From Stratiolaelaps scimitus (lineage: Eukaryota > Arthropoda > Arachnida > Mesostigmata > Laelapidae), in contig JABWDB010000019.1 in the NCBI GenBank assembly GCA_019614645.1, positions 4,634,501 through 4,698,500 of the forward strand: a DNA stretch of 64,000 bases, in the 5' to 3' direction. Each line of letters begins with the position of its first letter. Positions within the stretch are counted from its first letter, which is position 1. Shown here one piece after another: positions 23,160 through 36,124 of the stretch. A program made the position numbers and the translations under genes. The notes below the pieces were generated by a model. That model was not told the origin of the DNA and did not search any database. It worked only from the letters and a program-made list of their open reading frames with translations.

Positions 23160-23459
23160 ATTGCAGTGAGAGTTCAGTGCAGCATTGAACACCAACAGCA
23201 AAAATACAATAACAACAACAATAGCAACAGCGGCAGCGGCAGCGGCGGCGGCGACGGCGGCGGCTACAACGGATTTTCGAACAAATACCAGTGAGATATT
23301 AGTGGCTGCGACAATATCGTTACCTCCTTGGATACATTCGTGGAGTGTCGGAAAGAAAACGTCGAACCGGCGTAAGGCTGAAACCAAGTGTTGTCGTTCG
23401 CTGAACGCGTCGAGGAACGGGGGCATCGACAGAGCGGCGTCAACGGAGGCACAACCAGG
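23160..23459 (+). promoter_or_regulatory. Candidate untranslated first exon with strong donor
   Basis: A CpG-rich block with CAA, GCA and GGC triplet repeats ends at the textbook donor CAACCAG/GTAAGT (23,460). No ATG-initiated frame spans it, which suits a 5' UTR exon. No matching downstream coding exon was identified. Direction and gene are inferred from the donor only. Confidence 0.28.
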
Positions 23460-24281
23460 TAAGTGGCTGAAAATGACAACTTGTCTACCAGCTGGCAACA
23501 ATTCTCTCGTGTTAAAGGCGGGGATCAGAAAGCGGAATTTTACGAGGCCGTGTTTAGTGCGACTTTGGTTTATTAGGAAACTAGAGAACTAGAAATGAAT
23601 TCGTCAACAAAAACGGCCAACGGGACACGAAGTTTAGTCAGGTAACGACCAGGTTAGAGACCACATGAATCGATTTTCGTGAATTTTGGTCCCTTTCCGG
23701 TACCAGCAGTTGGCCATACACCTCACGAGTTATATAGAGCACACGTGGACATTTGCAAAGTTTGCCCTTTATGTGCTCGTGCTAGATCGCTTGAGCAGGC
23801 CGAGGCCTCCAGTAAGGGACACTGGAGATATAATGGGGAATGAGCGAACAAAGGAACAACCAGATCGCAGGGACGTTCTATATGTAAATACATTAGCTCG
23901 AATACGCACTGACCAACCGGGTGACCGACTCCACGGGTTCTTGAGGTGCCTGCCCACGTCCCTGATGCGACGTCGGACGTTAGACTCGCTAGGGTTTGCA
24001 GACTAATATGAAGGTTAGGAAAGACCTTCTCGAGGACGTCGGGGTTGGGAAGGAAGGGGTTGCTGGCTTGCTGTAGGTCGAGAAGGTTGCAACTTAGTCA
24101 GTAAGCGGACAAAAGGCCACCACCCCGGCTTTGGGCTAGCTCTGCTCGCAAGGCGATGGTCGAATTATTCACGACGGCCGAAGGCGATGGCACCAGTCGC
24201 TGAGTTTCCCCCAAATAGAGAGAAAGGCACAATGCCGTCTAGTCAGCCCCACTCTACCGTATTCTACCTGGCATACACTCT

Positions 24282-24758
24282 ATGTGGATCGGACATCCAA
24301 ACGTGTCCCGGTTGGCTCGACCGGCCAACGGACATCGTTGCGGAAGTGACGCCGGCCGCCACAAGGCCAAGGAAACCGCGAGAAAAGGGGCCCTTCGACT
24401 CGACCGGCTGCTCCTCATGACTGCGTCAAGAGTACAAGAGGCACGCCCAACACTCAGCTCAAGCCAACCCGACCTGACAGGCAACTCAAGGACGCTTCTG
24501 ATGACCCCCGATGGAGAGGATAGCAAGGCATACTACGCATTCAGCCTTCGCACAGAACCTTGCACATTTCCGACCAGCGCGAGCCACCCAGTAATGGATG
24601 TACTGGGCTGGGTCCGCGATGTTACGGTGCACACACTAGCCCAAGTCAGCAGCGGGTATAAGGCGATTATACAGCTGTGCCTTCAGCAGCATGCTCCTCG
24701 CATGGACTCGCAATGCCTAGCGTCAAACAGGCACGGTAAACTGACGTTCGTTGATTGA
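24282..24758 (+). CDS. Unassigned 158-codon open frame
   Basis: The frame is open without interruption and ends TGA at 24,758. Codons tend to end in C or G. An AATAAA at 24,986-24,991 lies 230 bp downstream. The product is hydrophilic, with a His/Cys start (GHRCGSDAGRHKAKE) and no domain I recognise. The surrounding 23.6-25.4 kb has the texture of an old retroelement, so a transposon remnant is a fair alternative. Frames of this length also occur by chance in this GC-rich stretch. Confidence 0.2.
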   Translation: MWIGHPNVSRLARPANGHRCGSDAGRHKAKETARKGALRLDRLLLMTASRVQEARPTLSSSQPDLTGNSRTLLMTPDGEDSKAYYAFSLRTEPCTFPTSASHPVMDVLGWVRDVTVHTLAQVSSGYKAIIQLCLQQHAPRMDSQCLASNRHGKLTFVD

Positions 24759-27700
24759 GAACAGGGACAACTAGACAACGAACAAGGTGAAGCTCAACGA
24801 AAGGGTAACCTATCCAGAGCGACGGCCCAGTGGAAGGCTACGCTGCCAAGCAATTAAGAGAGAGGACGCCGCCACTGGGTAGATTAGGATACGTGGAAAA
24901 GTCACTTACCTCTATGGCACGGGCCGCGCCCTAGAACCGCTCAACACTCTCGAGTATTGTTGGGAGAAACAACGATACAGTGAGAAATAAAGAAGGTGGC
25001 ATTGTTTTTAGACAACACTATCATTTACTGCCAGCTGACCTTAAACATGTGGACTGGCCTGGGGGCTTGGATTCTGTCGGCGGGTATAGCGTATGGTTGC
25101 GCGGTAGCATTCGAATGCATACTGTGTAATGACGAACCAGTAATAGTGGCCAGATGCAAGCAGTAGAGGAATGAGTTTTGGCAACAAAAAATAATCCCCT
25201 CGAATCGTTCGACCGGTGCACCGATTGCTCTCGAATCCACGAGAGGCCAAGCATCCGTTTAAGAATTGGACCTCTCAACTGACCTAAGAATTGTCGCTCT
25301 CAACAGACCTTCAAGAAGATTCAGTGGTGATATAAGTGCTAAGCGTTTGATTTAGGGCAATTAAAAGTTTACCATTGAACCATATCGTCACCTAACGGCT
25401 GCGGTAATGAATAAACGACGATGCCACGTGACGTGTCATCACTGTCTCGGGATTGGTAGATCGTCACATTACCCCCCCGAGAGGCGGTTCGTTCGCTGTT
25501 TTGCTGTCGGGCGGGCGTGGTCGCTCTGTATATCGTCATCCATTATTCACTCAGAGAAACCGAATGTTCGTTCGATAAGAGATCCATTTGGGACGACTCG
25601 CGGAAATCCGATGATTTTTGGTGACAACGCGACCTCTTTTTCTACTTTTTATTATATATATATATCGTATTCGAAAACGGACCAGTTACCGAGCTCCCCA
25701 ATAGATTCGTGCGAATATATTCCGCGACGTTCGCCTCCCAGGACGACAATGATAGGAACTTAACCATTGAGACCTTTACGTGAATCTGATTTCACACAAG
25801 CTGGAAATTCCATATGACCCAAACTGTACGTTACGCGACACACTTCACAGCGGAGTCGACCGATTGTCAAATCAAATTGCGATTGGAATATAAATGATCA
25901 TTGTCACGAATATACCACAGATCTAATCCTTTTCTTTCTGTCTTCAACAAGGAGTCACTAATTGAATAATAGCCAGATGGGTCCTACCAATTACAAGGGA
26001 TGTGCTTGCCCTTCACACACTTGGGTGTGCATGTAACGTTGAAGGTCGATATGTGAAGTTTTCTTGCAGTTTTGCATTTCTATAGCCTTCAGTCGGTTAC
26101 AGTCAGTGAGCCGGTTGTCGACAGCTGACATCGATACACCCTTAGTTAATCGGGGCGAGCAACGAGTGCGTAACACGACTGGGGAAGTGGGGCCGCCTTG
26201 TTCTAGATATTCTATTAAGAATATATATATATTATACATATAGAGCTGTATTTTTGGCTCTATTTCACGTTCAGCGGGTGATACAATTGTTGCCCACTTT
26301 TATAATCGACCAATAGACCAATAATTATTATCTAGCAATGTTGCCTATATATATATCGTATCTCACAATAAAACGAATGAAATCGGGTTGGAAATCGATT
26401 CGCAGCGACACAGTCTACCTGCCCTTCCGGAGCATCGATATCGCCGTGAGTAACTGCGGGGGGGGGGGCATATATTCTATTGTAAATTGGCCGATTACCG
26501 ACGATATGGAGGACACGGTGTGATGTAGAGGGTGTTTAATGTTAAATATTATGACGTTGATCTCGCGGAACAACTATTGATATATTATTTTCAACGCAGC
26601 TAGTCGCAGCTCTGACTCTTCCCGTCGGTGCATCGATGTCCTAGCCACGTGGTCACGATGCCAATAACGCGTATGGGGTTGTTTTGAAGGGGCATTCGAA
26701 AAACATACTATTATCTGTACACACGATATACGATAGTCGACACGAGTCACACGATATCTGTAAACGCGACCAATGAACAAATTCAACAGAGTATACGGTG
26801 CGCATATTTTGATGGTCAAGTTGGTCACACCTGTTATGGTGTGAGCATCCCGCAAGGAAATATGAAGGGGAGCGGGAATATGGGGTCGGTTAAATAAATT
26901 CCCAACAAATCCACCACGCGCACGAAAGCCGCGTTTATTTATTCGTTCGCTAAAATTGGCCACGTCGGCGAGCGTCTCGGTTCAAGAATAATAGTTCTAT
27001 AAAATTTGGCAAATTCTCTTAGTTTTCCATAAACGACGATGTGTATCCCGTTTAGTCGTCATCATCACCTCATCGAGTGTCGGCAGCACATTCGCGAATG
27101 GATATGAGTGGTGTCCAAATGGATCCCATTGCCAATATATATATATATATATATATTTTTCAGTTTCAAAGTCAAAATCAAGTTTATTTTCGGAACTGCA
27201 ATATAATACGCTTTGGTTCTCGATAAAATATAAAAATAAAAGGGTTTTTTCACGCCTCAGTTCACACTGATAATAAAAACATGACATATAAATGTACGAT
27301 CTTCGAAATGAAATTACACAGTTGATGATATCGATATATATATATATACGAAAAGCTTACGACACTGACTTCTTCGTTTAGTCAATCAACATTTTAGTAG
27401 TGTGATATACAAAGTTACACGACACAGTGTGAGAAGAGCTACATTAATGCATATGTGCGAACGTAAAGAGTATGGTGACTGTCAATCTCCTAGTCAGTGC
27501 TGTGATTATAGCTCCTATATATACCTATAACGAAAGGTCAGTTTGTTCTCAAGTTGCGAGATGCGGTCTTTACGCTCGAATCGTTAGCTTACACAAGGCG
27601 TATGCAGAATGCAGATATGCACGATACGGCCTTTGAGGGTTGCTGCCAAGGGTTACCCTAAATCAAATTCTTCGATCCATTTGTCCACACTAACTCCTAC

Positions 27701-28258
27701 CAGTATTAGAGGAGACGAAAACCGAGCCTATGATTCAGTCGCCATTCGGACGAGATGATATTAACTTCACATTTAGAGTAAATGTGAACTATTGCTTTTC
27801 ATTCAATTTTGCATTTTGGAACACCACCAGCTATAATAGCTGTGGGAATCACTCTGATAATGGTAATTATGCATTAACTAATTATTATCATTGTGATATT
27901 GTCATATGAAGGAATCCCTTGGTCGGTCAACTTGTGGCGTAACTTATAGTCGTGGACACGTTTCCACACAGGCAGGTGATTCTGTAGTAAATAGGCCGAA
28001 CACACAGCGGAACGCCAATACTGCCTCGTGCTTTTGCGGGAAGATTGCACGTCGCCGGCGGTATATCCCCGTTACATATTCGATATATACACACTCGATA
28101 GGAACTGTGAACACTCGGCACGAGTGGTTATGACTGCAGATGTGGATTAATAATATTCTAATTACTAGAATCGCAGAGAACGATTGCCACGATAAATGCT
28201 ACCTCGAAGCATTTCCGAGGAGGCGACTGAGTATCACTGTAAGCAAAGAACCAAATAT

Positions 28259-28261
<3 letters not shown>

Positions 28262-28289
<28 letters not shown>
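28262..28289. repeat. (AT)n microsatellite
   Basis: AT repeat of 28 bp. Similar tracts of 20-28 bp occur at 13,659, 16,570, 33,122, 36,691, 39,117, 41,422 and 55,124. Confidence 0.95.
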
Positions 28290-31218
28290 CTGCATGGTTT
28301 TAGGATCTATACAGTTGTTACATGAATATGTTTCCAAAACTTGTATCTCGCGTTTGCCTCCAGCTAGTGTTATACTATTATACATTGTTGTTATATGAGT
28401 TTAACAAATAGCAGCTCAGAGGTGAACCTAAAGCTGGTTTAAGATTAAGACGAACTTCTCCACGAAGTTCTCTACTAATTGGCTTTGAAAAATAATAAAT
28501 ACTAGGATATGCTCCACAATTCGTATATGTATCGTGAAGCGCATCGCTTGGAGATATTACGCATTCGATAGATATCTGCGAACTCTGCGCCATTACTCAC
28601 ACTAATGGGCGGACGCGGTTATTTCCTAGTATTATCCACATCGCCGCGAGAGCTATGATGACCTTCGAACAATAAGAATACCCATTTTGGGTATTCCTAT
28701 GCATAATTTCGTTATACCATACTGAAAGTGCACAATCCGACAGAAAACGCTGCGGAGCTAGTATACGCTATCATCGCAAGGCGAGCACCCTTCGCATTTG
28801 ATCGGTGCCAACATCGGCGACCGGCGTACGTCGAAGGAACATTGCTTGGACACGTCACAGCGAAAACCTGACAGTGGCACCATGACAACCACCACCGTCA
28901 CCTGCGGTGGTCGGGTGCCTATATCGGGATAAGGCGCTTCCAATCTCGATATAACAGCCAGCATGTTTGGCAAGACGTTTGGAGAACATGGGAGAGATAG
29001 TGCCTTTCACATTTATATATATATACCGATGTGTGCGTGTGTACGTACATCGGCGTGCATTCACTTGGATTTCGTCTTTCTGGCATGGTATGCACACCTA
29101 GGCGAGGGGGTAGCGGGGTAATCGTCGCACCACCATCCTTTTTCTATGACTATGGCCACTGAGCGCCGCGTCCGAGCGACGGGACTGCGACGTGCTCATC
29201 CGCGAATTCCACCCCACCGCTTGGTGCCGTGAATGGCAGTGCCTCGAGGCGAGAGTTGTGGCACACGGGGGCTCGCGAGCAGCGAAAACACTTCGGACGA
29301 TCTGGAGCTCAGCCAACGCTGCGAGAAAGAAGCTTACCGAACACTCTAAGTTAGGAAGCGATCGAACGACCTTAGGCTGACGTCCGCCGACGACAGGCCA
29401 CGAATAGGGACGACAAACTCCTCGTCAGCTATTCCTTCGTCGTGGCGTGTTGAATCCAGCCCGATGAGTGGATTTCGGCTGGCCCGTTATATTCGTCCTG
29501 CCTACCTAACTAGCGTATCGAGGATACGTGAGTGCGAGCGAGATTCGCGAGCGCCGTACGTTTCCAGACTCCGATGCAGGCCGACGTCAGCGGAGTCACT
29601 CATACGCGAGCTCTGCGACGGCGAGGGAGGGATTCGCTCCGAGATATGCGGGAGAGTCGGCCTGCTAACTCCGGGATTGGAAAGCGCTTCCAGAGAGTCG
29701 TACGGCTGGCAGTTACGACGGCTGCAGCTACCAGATACACCGTAGTGTGTGTGTGCGTGTGCCTGACTGCGGGAGCAGCGTACGTGACTGAACTCGATAA
29801 ATCTCAAGGCGCCTAACGCTAACCCAGATCAGAATCAGCTGATAGTCAGTCTACGGACAATCGCTCCCTCTCTGTCTCTCTCTCCCTCTGTCTCCTTACC
29901 CCAATCCCACTTCCACGGCGTCTCCCTTTCGACCAGTTCACTTCCTCTATTTGCTTTTCGATCACCTCGTGCACTGCACTGTTGGTCTGCGCTGTAGAGG
30001 TGCAGGTAGAGCTCACAGTAGCGACGCTCACAACGCGCTAACTTCAGGAAGCCAGAGAGCGCCACTCTGGCCACGCAGCCAGCCAGTCAGTGAGGGCACA
30101 CGCGCCTCACATGAAGCACTACCACATCCTGGATCGGAATCACTGACTCATCCACGAGCGCCTGCACCCCGGCCCTCCCCTTCCAACCTCACATAGGTAG
30201 TAATGGCTTGCGCCCAGAGTTCCCCTTGGTCGACACTTGGTCCCCTTGTGGCGTCCGGCATCCTGAGTCACGCCGCCTGTCATAGCCGCTGCTATAATAC
30301 CCCATCCCTGGTGGGCTAATCTCAATTCGTGGATTAATCGAGCGTTTATCTTTCAAAATAGCTAGACATTAACAAAACGAGACGACGCCATGCATCTACC
30401 GAGCAACGACCACCTCGACCGACATTTGCGAGCAGCCAGACTACGACAGATCGACGTAGTGGCGCGGCCTGGCCTGATATTAGACCGGGTTACGTTGAGT
30501 TGACTTCGACTTCCGACCACTACCACTTGAATCGCTCCGAAGCACCAAACAGGCAAAAACAGCACGCTGTAGAGGATACCGGAACATAGCGCTACGCGAA
30601 GCGTGACTGGCGCCCATAAGTTATCAGAAAACCTGACCCGGAGAGCGGCACGTACGTCGAAAGCCGAGGTGGATGGCGGACCCGCAGGCGGTGAGAGAAA
30701 CGAAATGGCGGCCGGCGGAAGATAAATGCAAAAGAAGAGATTACGAGTTAGGTTACGGATACCTACGTCTCAGTGTTTTCCACTTCTGATTACCAACGGC
30801 ATCGAAGGCAAGCAATGATGGAGATAGAGAGACTGACATCGAAGACGGTTCCAAGCGTTATATAATAGGACTGATGTAATGCCACCGTATACGATCGGTC
30901 ACTACGATATGAAGGAAGTTAAAGTTCGTGGCTGGAATAGTTTCGTAGCTGGTATCCTGATACACCTAAAAATGGCGTACAACGCATCGTCAAGCACGTC
31001 ACAAATTTGATTAGGCCACGTGCAATGATTTACCACCATGGGTACTTTAGGACGTGGCACGCGGACTACAAAAAACACCCTTTTCTACTTCATGAATGCC
31101 TCGTTCGAACCAAACGCTGTTAGACAGTACTCGACTCACAGGTCGGCATCCTTCGATTGATCGGGCGGCGACCTGTGACAACTGGGAGAAAGTATCTCCA
31201 TCACACACACAGACGCAT

Positions 31219-31225
<7 letters not shown>

Positions 31226-31259
<34 letters not shown>
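31226..31259. repeat. (AT)n microsatellite
   Basis: AT dinucleotide repeat of about 34 bp preceded by a short (CA)n. Confidence 0.95.
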
Positions 31260-31260
<1 letters not shown>

Positions 31261-34200
31261 TACATTCGTTCATTCCAATGAGTGGATGAATGCGTCCTAA
31301 ATACCTCACTATTTAACAGTCTTTACTGAATCGTATAGTCAGACCACTAGGTCGTCAGCTTTTTAGCAATCGATTCTATGAGGTACGATGAAAGGAAGGA
31401 TGAAAGTGTATTTATAATACTCGCCCATTATAATACATACATACGTTATCCTGGAAGGAGTAATTCACAAAATAAGGATAGCGCATATAGCGCCCCTGTC
31501 TGATCAATGGAGTCCTGCAGACAGAACCACCTGCCTAAGCACACTGCCCCGCACCACAACAATCTAAGGGGTCCCTCCGTCTTGACGCTGTCCCAACAAA
31601 GGCTCCGCTCGAGACGACAGCGATAGGCCAATGCACGACGTGAAATTGCCGGGTTCGAGTACCGTTGAATGAATCTCGGCAGAGACTTCGATACGGTTGA
31701 ATCAATAACCGCATCTATTTTGTTGATATCGATGGCGGTACCACGGTGCATCATCATAAGTTCATTTCGGCTCTTCTCGACATCTACTTGCAATTAAGAC
31801 ACTGTTGGTGTTACGTCCCACCTCATTTCACGATATCCACCCACGAGCGGCGTTCACGCATTTTGTTCTACTCTACTAAAATGACCTGGACATCCTACTA
31901 GTGCCTGTTGCTGGCCTGGATATATATGTACATATATGTATGTGTAGATGCAATATTTGGACGAATATAAACTATAAGTAACTGCCGTAACTCGAATAAC
32001 GCAATTGACAAGGCTACAATGTAGAAAACCAGCTAATATTATAGCCACACACCAAATAATCACTAGAACAATAATAGTATCTACCATATGATATATAAAG
32101 AGAAAATAAATACAAAAAACAGCAGCAGCAGCAGCCGCTGCCGAAACACGAAAAAACTGCAACCGGTCAAAGATGGCATACTATATCTGGTGCGTGTAGC
32201 TGATAGAGCTGTGGATTCCCTTCTCTGTCAAAGTGAATGCCCTTCGGAAGCACGCTGTCGCCGTCGGATCAGCCCGGCCCAGGACGTGTCCGAAGTGGCA
32301 GATCTCCACGAGGGGAAACGGGGTCCGAGCAGGCGTAGAACAGGCGGCCGTTCAGCATCAGAAGGCGTAGTCAGGCAGGTAACATGAGCAGTAACAATCC
32401 GTCTATCTTCCATCGGCCGCGTCTGTCTTTCCATCTGTTTGTGGGTGGTCACCGTCTGATCATTATACTCCTTCGGCTACTTCAACCCCTCGCCTCAGCT
32501 CCCCCGATGGCCGGGTGGCCAGCTGATGGCTGATATAGCTGAGTTAGCAGGAGTTCAGCGCAGCGCAGTCGACCGCACTAGAGCTAACTAAAGGTATCAC
32601 TCCCTCCCTCCCTCCCCCCGTTACTGTTTTTGTGCCGGTGTCGGTGCGGACGCCAGACAGCCAGCAACGCCGAAATATTTGGCAGCTGGCAGAAATGGCG
32701 GCGGCGGCGGCGGCAGCAATGGCCGCCACCGCCACCAGCTGTCATAAAACGATGCAATCAAATAGGCTGAACGGCAGCCCAATGTCCAATGTGATACAAC
32801 TCCAGTGGACGTACGTGGAATGGCAGTGGAGCAATGCTGACTCTCTCTCTCACTCTCTCTGTGTTTCGCTTCGCTGTTTCTCGCCATAAGATCTTATTTC
32901 TCTTTATCATTCTTGCCCGTTTTCCTGCTCGTTCGACAGCAACGAGCAACCAGCCTGGCCAATCTGGGCCAAGCAAGCCACATTAACACGCCCTGTGTAG
33001 CAGATATATAGTTATACGCCACGACAGTGCAATCACCGCTGCCACTCGATAGCCCACCGTGCAAGAAAACGTATAGATGTATATATACATATATATATTC
33101 TATATAGACAAAGAAAGAAACATATATATATATATATATATATATAAATTGTTCGATAAAACATTGTCAGATGATAGTAGCTGGTATTACAATATAAAAA
33201 TAGAAAGAGGAAAAATCCAGTGGACGTTTTCGACCGGACAGTTCGCAGGATTTTAGCCAAAGTTTGCAGTTGTCTGAGGTTTCAACCTCTGATCGATGTC
33301 GTTGCTTACTTTTTTGTCTTCAAATACACGGTGGCGTCCAAACATTGATTGGTTAATTTTCAGAAAAATTAAAGGAAACAGTGCGCCCATAGTTACCTTC
33401 GAAACTGTCAAACTTTAGTTGATGTCCCATAGGCTTGCGGTTCTCGACGAACATCCTGAAAAAATATATATTGGTTATCCATTTCTCTATGACATCAATA
33501 CCAGCTATGCTTGTATATATCTACAAGGCCAGACATTGCAACGAAATTGAGTCAAGGCAGCGAATTAGCATTGTACACACTAACGAGCTCATAATGCTTA
33601 CTTTAAAAAACTGATATATCCCAGAGGCGAAAAGTAGAGCGTCGTTACACGGGGAAGAGTTTCGAAACAGGCGAATATCACTGATTGACACGTGTACATT
33701 TAGTGATACACGATACATTGCCGGATCACACGGACAGCGGCCAACTCATTAATATTTGCTCAATTAATAGGATAAGAACGAACGCAGAGGGCGTTCATAA
33801 CTTAATAAAGGCTTCCACCACACAGATATTGAATACAATGAAAAGTGCAATATTTCGATGGGTTATTATTATTATTATGCATCATTTTGCTAAGGTTGAT
33901 TCATTCACATATATTGAGATAATTGAATAAAATTGTGATTATTATTCCCATCGCCATTGTTCCGTTAACGAAGTTATGTGAATATGATCAAGCTCTGATG
34001 TAATGATTCATCAATGAGCCGCTGTCATCACACAGTTATTGCCGATAAGGTAGAAACGTTGATTACGGTAAAGATGACCACATTCATTGGTCATTTCATT
34101 CTTCTATCGTATCGTTGACAAATGTCACCAACGCGCGACCGCCCAAAACTCTCAAATTTCGTTGACAGACAGCCGGCGGCAGCCGTTCAGCCAGCCACGA

Positions 34201-34864
34201 TGCTGCTCAAGCAAGCCAACGCAACGGTCCAGCGGTAGCTCAGTGGTCGGTCACATTGTAAACTGGGCGTTCATCTCGCTTCGGCGGGTAAAACCCGTAG
34301 GGGCTACAACGACTCCCTGGGGCAAGAGAGTCGCCGTTTGAGAAAGAGTTGTGCGTTCGAAGGAGACGCGAGAGGAGGAGTGCCTGCTTTCTTCGTGGGG
34401 AAAGTGCGAATCGGTTAGAGCGAAAGAAACAATGAAAGTGACGGGAGAGAATATGGGAGGGCACGGCGAGGACCCCCGGCAGGCGGGACTGGGGGGTGGC
34501 GGGGGAAGGATCTTCATATAAACGGTCGCGGTCCTGGCCATCCCCGGAGAGAAGATCCAGTCGTCGTAAGGCGCATTGCACCCTCTTGGCATTGTATTGT
34601 ACGTTCGTATGTGGATGTAGTAGGTCAATGCTTGGTTATGGTGGAAAGTCTGGCTCTTCGTCGTCCTCGAGACGTGCTATCGACCCTAGCTGTATCTGTA
34701 TACTAGCGTTTGTTAGAGTATATATATATATATATAGAAATATATATATAACATTCCTCATGCAATGTACTGAACGCAAAGGTAACCGACTTTTGGATAT
34801 TTTCTCTCAGTATTTGTTACATTTGGTGGAAATTTTACGAGAACTAGTTCATGTGGTCAGTCCT

Positions 34865-34880
34865 TATATATATATATATG

Positions 34881-34925
<45 letters not shown>
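34865..34925. repeat. (AT)n microsatellite, interrupted
   Basis: About 61 bp of AT repeat with a GTATATT interruption; a shorter tract lies at 34,719-34,750. Confidence 0.95.
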
Positions 34926-34926
<1 letters not shown>

Positions 34927-35633
34927 CTCGCTTTCACGACAATGAAAGATCGCTTACAGGTTTCCATTCTAAAGTTGTCTGTGTGGGACGTTGTGTTACC
35001 TTCAGACGTCCGTTGTTTGATTTGCTGGTCTTATACGATTCATATTTGACCATTGTATGCAACAGCAGAGACTCGCATACAGTCAAAACAAACGCCAAAG
35101 TAATCTAGTCGTTATTTTCAGCTTGCATATTTTAAAATCCTTTTTTTCCTTGTACCAGTATAACAGACCAAGATAACGTTTGAAATCGCAGGCTAAAAAA
35201 TGTTCGTTCTTCCCAGCGCCCCTATATTTGGCGAAACACAACTGAAACGTTGTAATTAGCATCGGTTTGCAATCCACCGGCCCCTTGTGAGTTCCAAAAA
35301 TACAACACATTTTTGGTACTTTTACGTCCTGCTTCAGATGCAGCAATAGCCAAACTAGCACTTTTTAATTTGAATGAAATTTCAACCTAATATTTTTGTC
35401 GAGTACATCGGGAAGTCCGGTCATTCCGTATTCTTCGAATACTTTTTTACTGATAAAGAAAACTTCACAAAGGGAGAAAATTTGCCAATATACAATAGTG
35501 TATTCGGCAAGGCTGCTTATCGGTGTCGCGTATAAGCACTCGAGAAGATGCGGGCGAGTATGATGTATGTATGTACTGTCACTCAAGCGTTGTAAAAACT
35601 GTAGTTCCGTTAACAGACCAATAGAACCATTAC

Positions 35634-35827
35634 CTTTGCCCGCAAGGTCCGTAGATACAGCTGGTGCCATTCACTTCATGGCACGCACCTATTGCTAATG
35701 TTTCCACAGTGAACGGCGCAAGCTGTCCATGACAAACTGCAATAGTCGATGGTCGTTTGTCGACGAGGGGAATTCCCCGGGTGGCTGACCTGCCAAGGCC
35801 GGTATCATAGGGAACTTCTGACCGACG
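35634..35827 (-). CDS. Candidate cysteine-bearing secreted-type exon
   Basis: An open minus-strand frame ending at a good donor (GGCAAAG then GTAATG, 35,634). The C-terminal half carries five cysteines in the pattern C-x17-C-x7-C-x4-C: AVCHGQLAPFTVETLAIG, then ACHEVNGTSCIYGPCGQ. The latter half resembles the NGTxCxxGxC turn common in small disulfide-rich secreted proteins of arachnids, but no family is asserted. The 5' border is unknown; an acceptor near 35,810 (GTCGGTCAG) is possible. Confidence 0.22.
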
Positions 35828-36124
35828 TTAATCATCTTTTATTCCCGTCGCTAGCGTACGTGGCGCCCGCAGCCAGGTAGGCTGCGTTTGAAGAAAATTG
35901 TATTTCCGCAGCAGATCCTTATGGGAGCGTGGTGAGCTCTCACTGCTCGAGGTCCGGTGGACATGCCCCATATGATGCATGAAATGCGCAGAGTCCGCAC
36001 ACTGTTCCTCGTTATCCTGATGTGTCTGCTCCTTCTGTTGTCCTGTTGAACGATGGCAATACCAGCGATATCGACTCCAGTCTTCTATGCTTTGAATACA
36101 GTATAGCAAACGCGGCCAGGGTAG
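35828..36124 (-). CDS. Candidate exon with strong splice acceptor
   Basis: On the minus strand, a T8-containing polypyrimidine tract followed by AACTAACAG at 36,125 is the best acceptor noticed outside the SMYD gene. After it, one frame stays open for 98 codons to TAA at 35,828. A possible donor CA/GTGAGA (near 35,940) would end the exon earlier. The product is His- and Gln-rich (HFMHHMGHVHRTSSSESS) and is not recognised. A second frame gives a short hydrophobic start (TLAAFAILYSKHRR), so the frame is not certain. Confidence 0.25.
   Translation of the reverse strand, partial: LPWPRLLYCIQSIEDWSRYRWYCHRSTGQQKEQTHQDNEEQCADSAHFMHHMGHVHRTSSSESSPRSHKDLLRKYNFLQTQPTWLRAPRTLATGIKDD

Larger units (their letters stand above)
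24992..35633. other. Largely intergenic or intronic, weak candidates only
   Basis: Holds many (AT)n tracts, a G11 run at 26,458 and a CpG-richer block at 29.1-30.7 kb. In that block ATG 30,673 (MADPQA) is followed in phase by GTGAGA and could be a first coding exon. Frames at 31.45-31.79 kb (minus) and 32.09-32.39 kb (plus, ending CAG/GTAACA) look protein-like but have no recognisable family. A 92-codon minus frame at 35.08-35.36 kb has a KYRGAGKNEHF segment faintly like a Kunitz domain, without the full cysteine set. Confidence 0.4.

Noticed and set aside
24905..25360. Possible LTR (AATAAA, then a segment ending CTCTCAACA and a TGGTGA that could be a primer-binding site)
   Set aside because: No second copy of the LTR, no gag or pol domain nearby, and the boundaries are not defined.
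31640..31665. B-box-like GGGTTCGAGTAC
   Set aside because: There is no A-box or cloverleaf upstream, and it falls inside an open minus-strand frame.
34228..34320. tRNA-like A-box (TAGCTCAGTGG)
   Set aside because: The D-stem does not close, no acceptor stem could be formed and no B-box GGTTCGANNCC lies at the right distance.
34496..34945. Open frames rich in Tyr-Ile repeats here and at several other sites
   Set aside because: They are translations of (AT)n microsatellites.
35130..35361. Kunitz-like segment KYRGAGKNEHF
   Set aside because: Only part of the motif is present. Cysteines 38 and 55 are missing and the spacings are short, so it was not called a domain.
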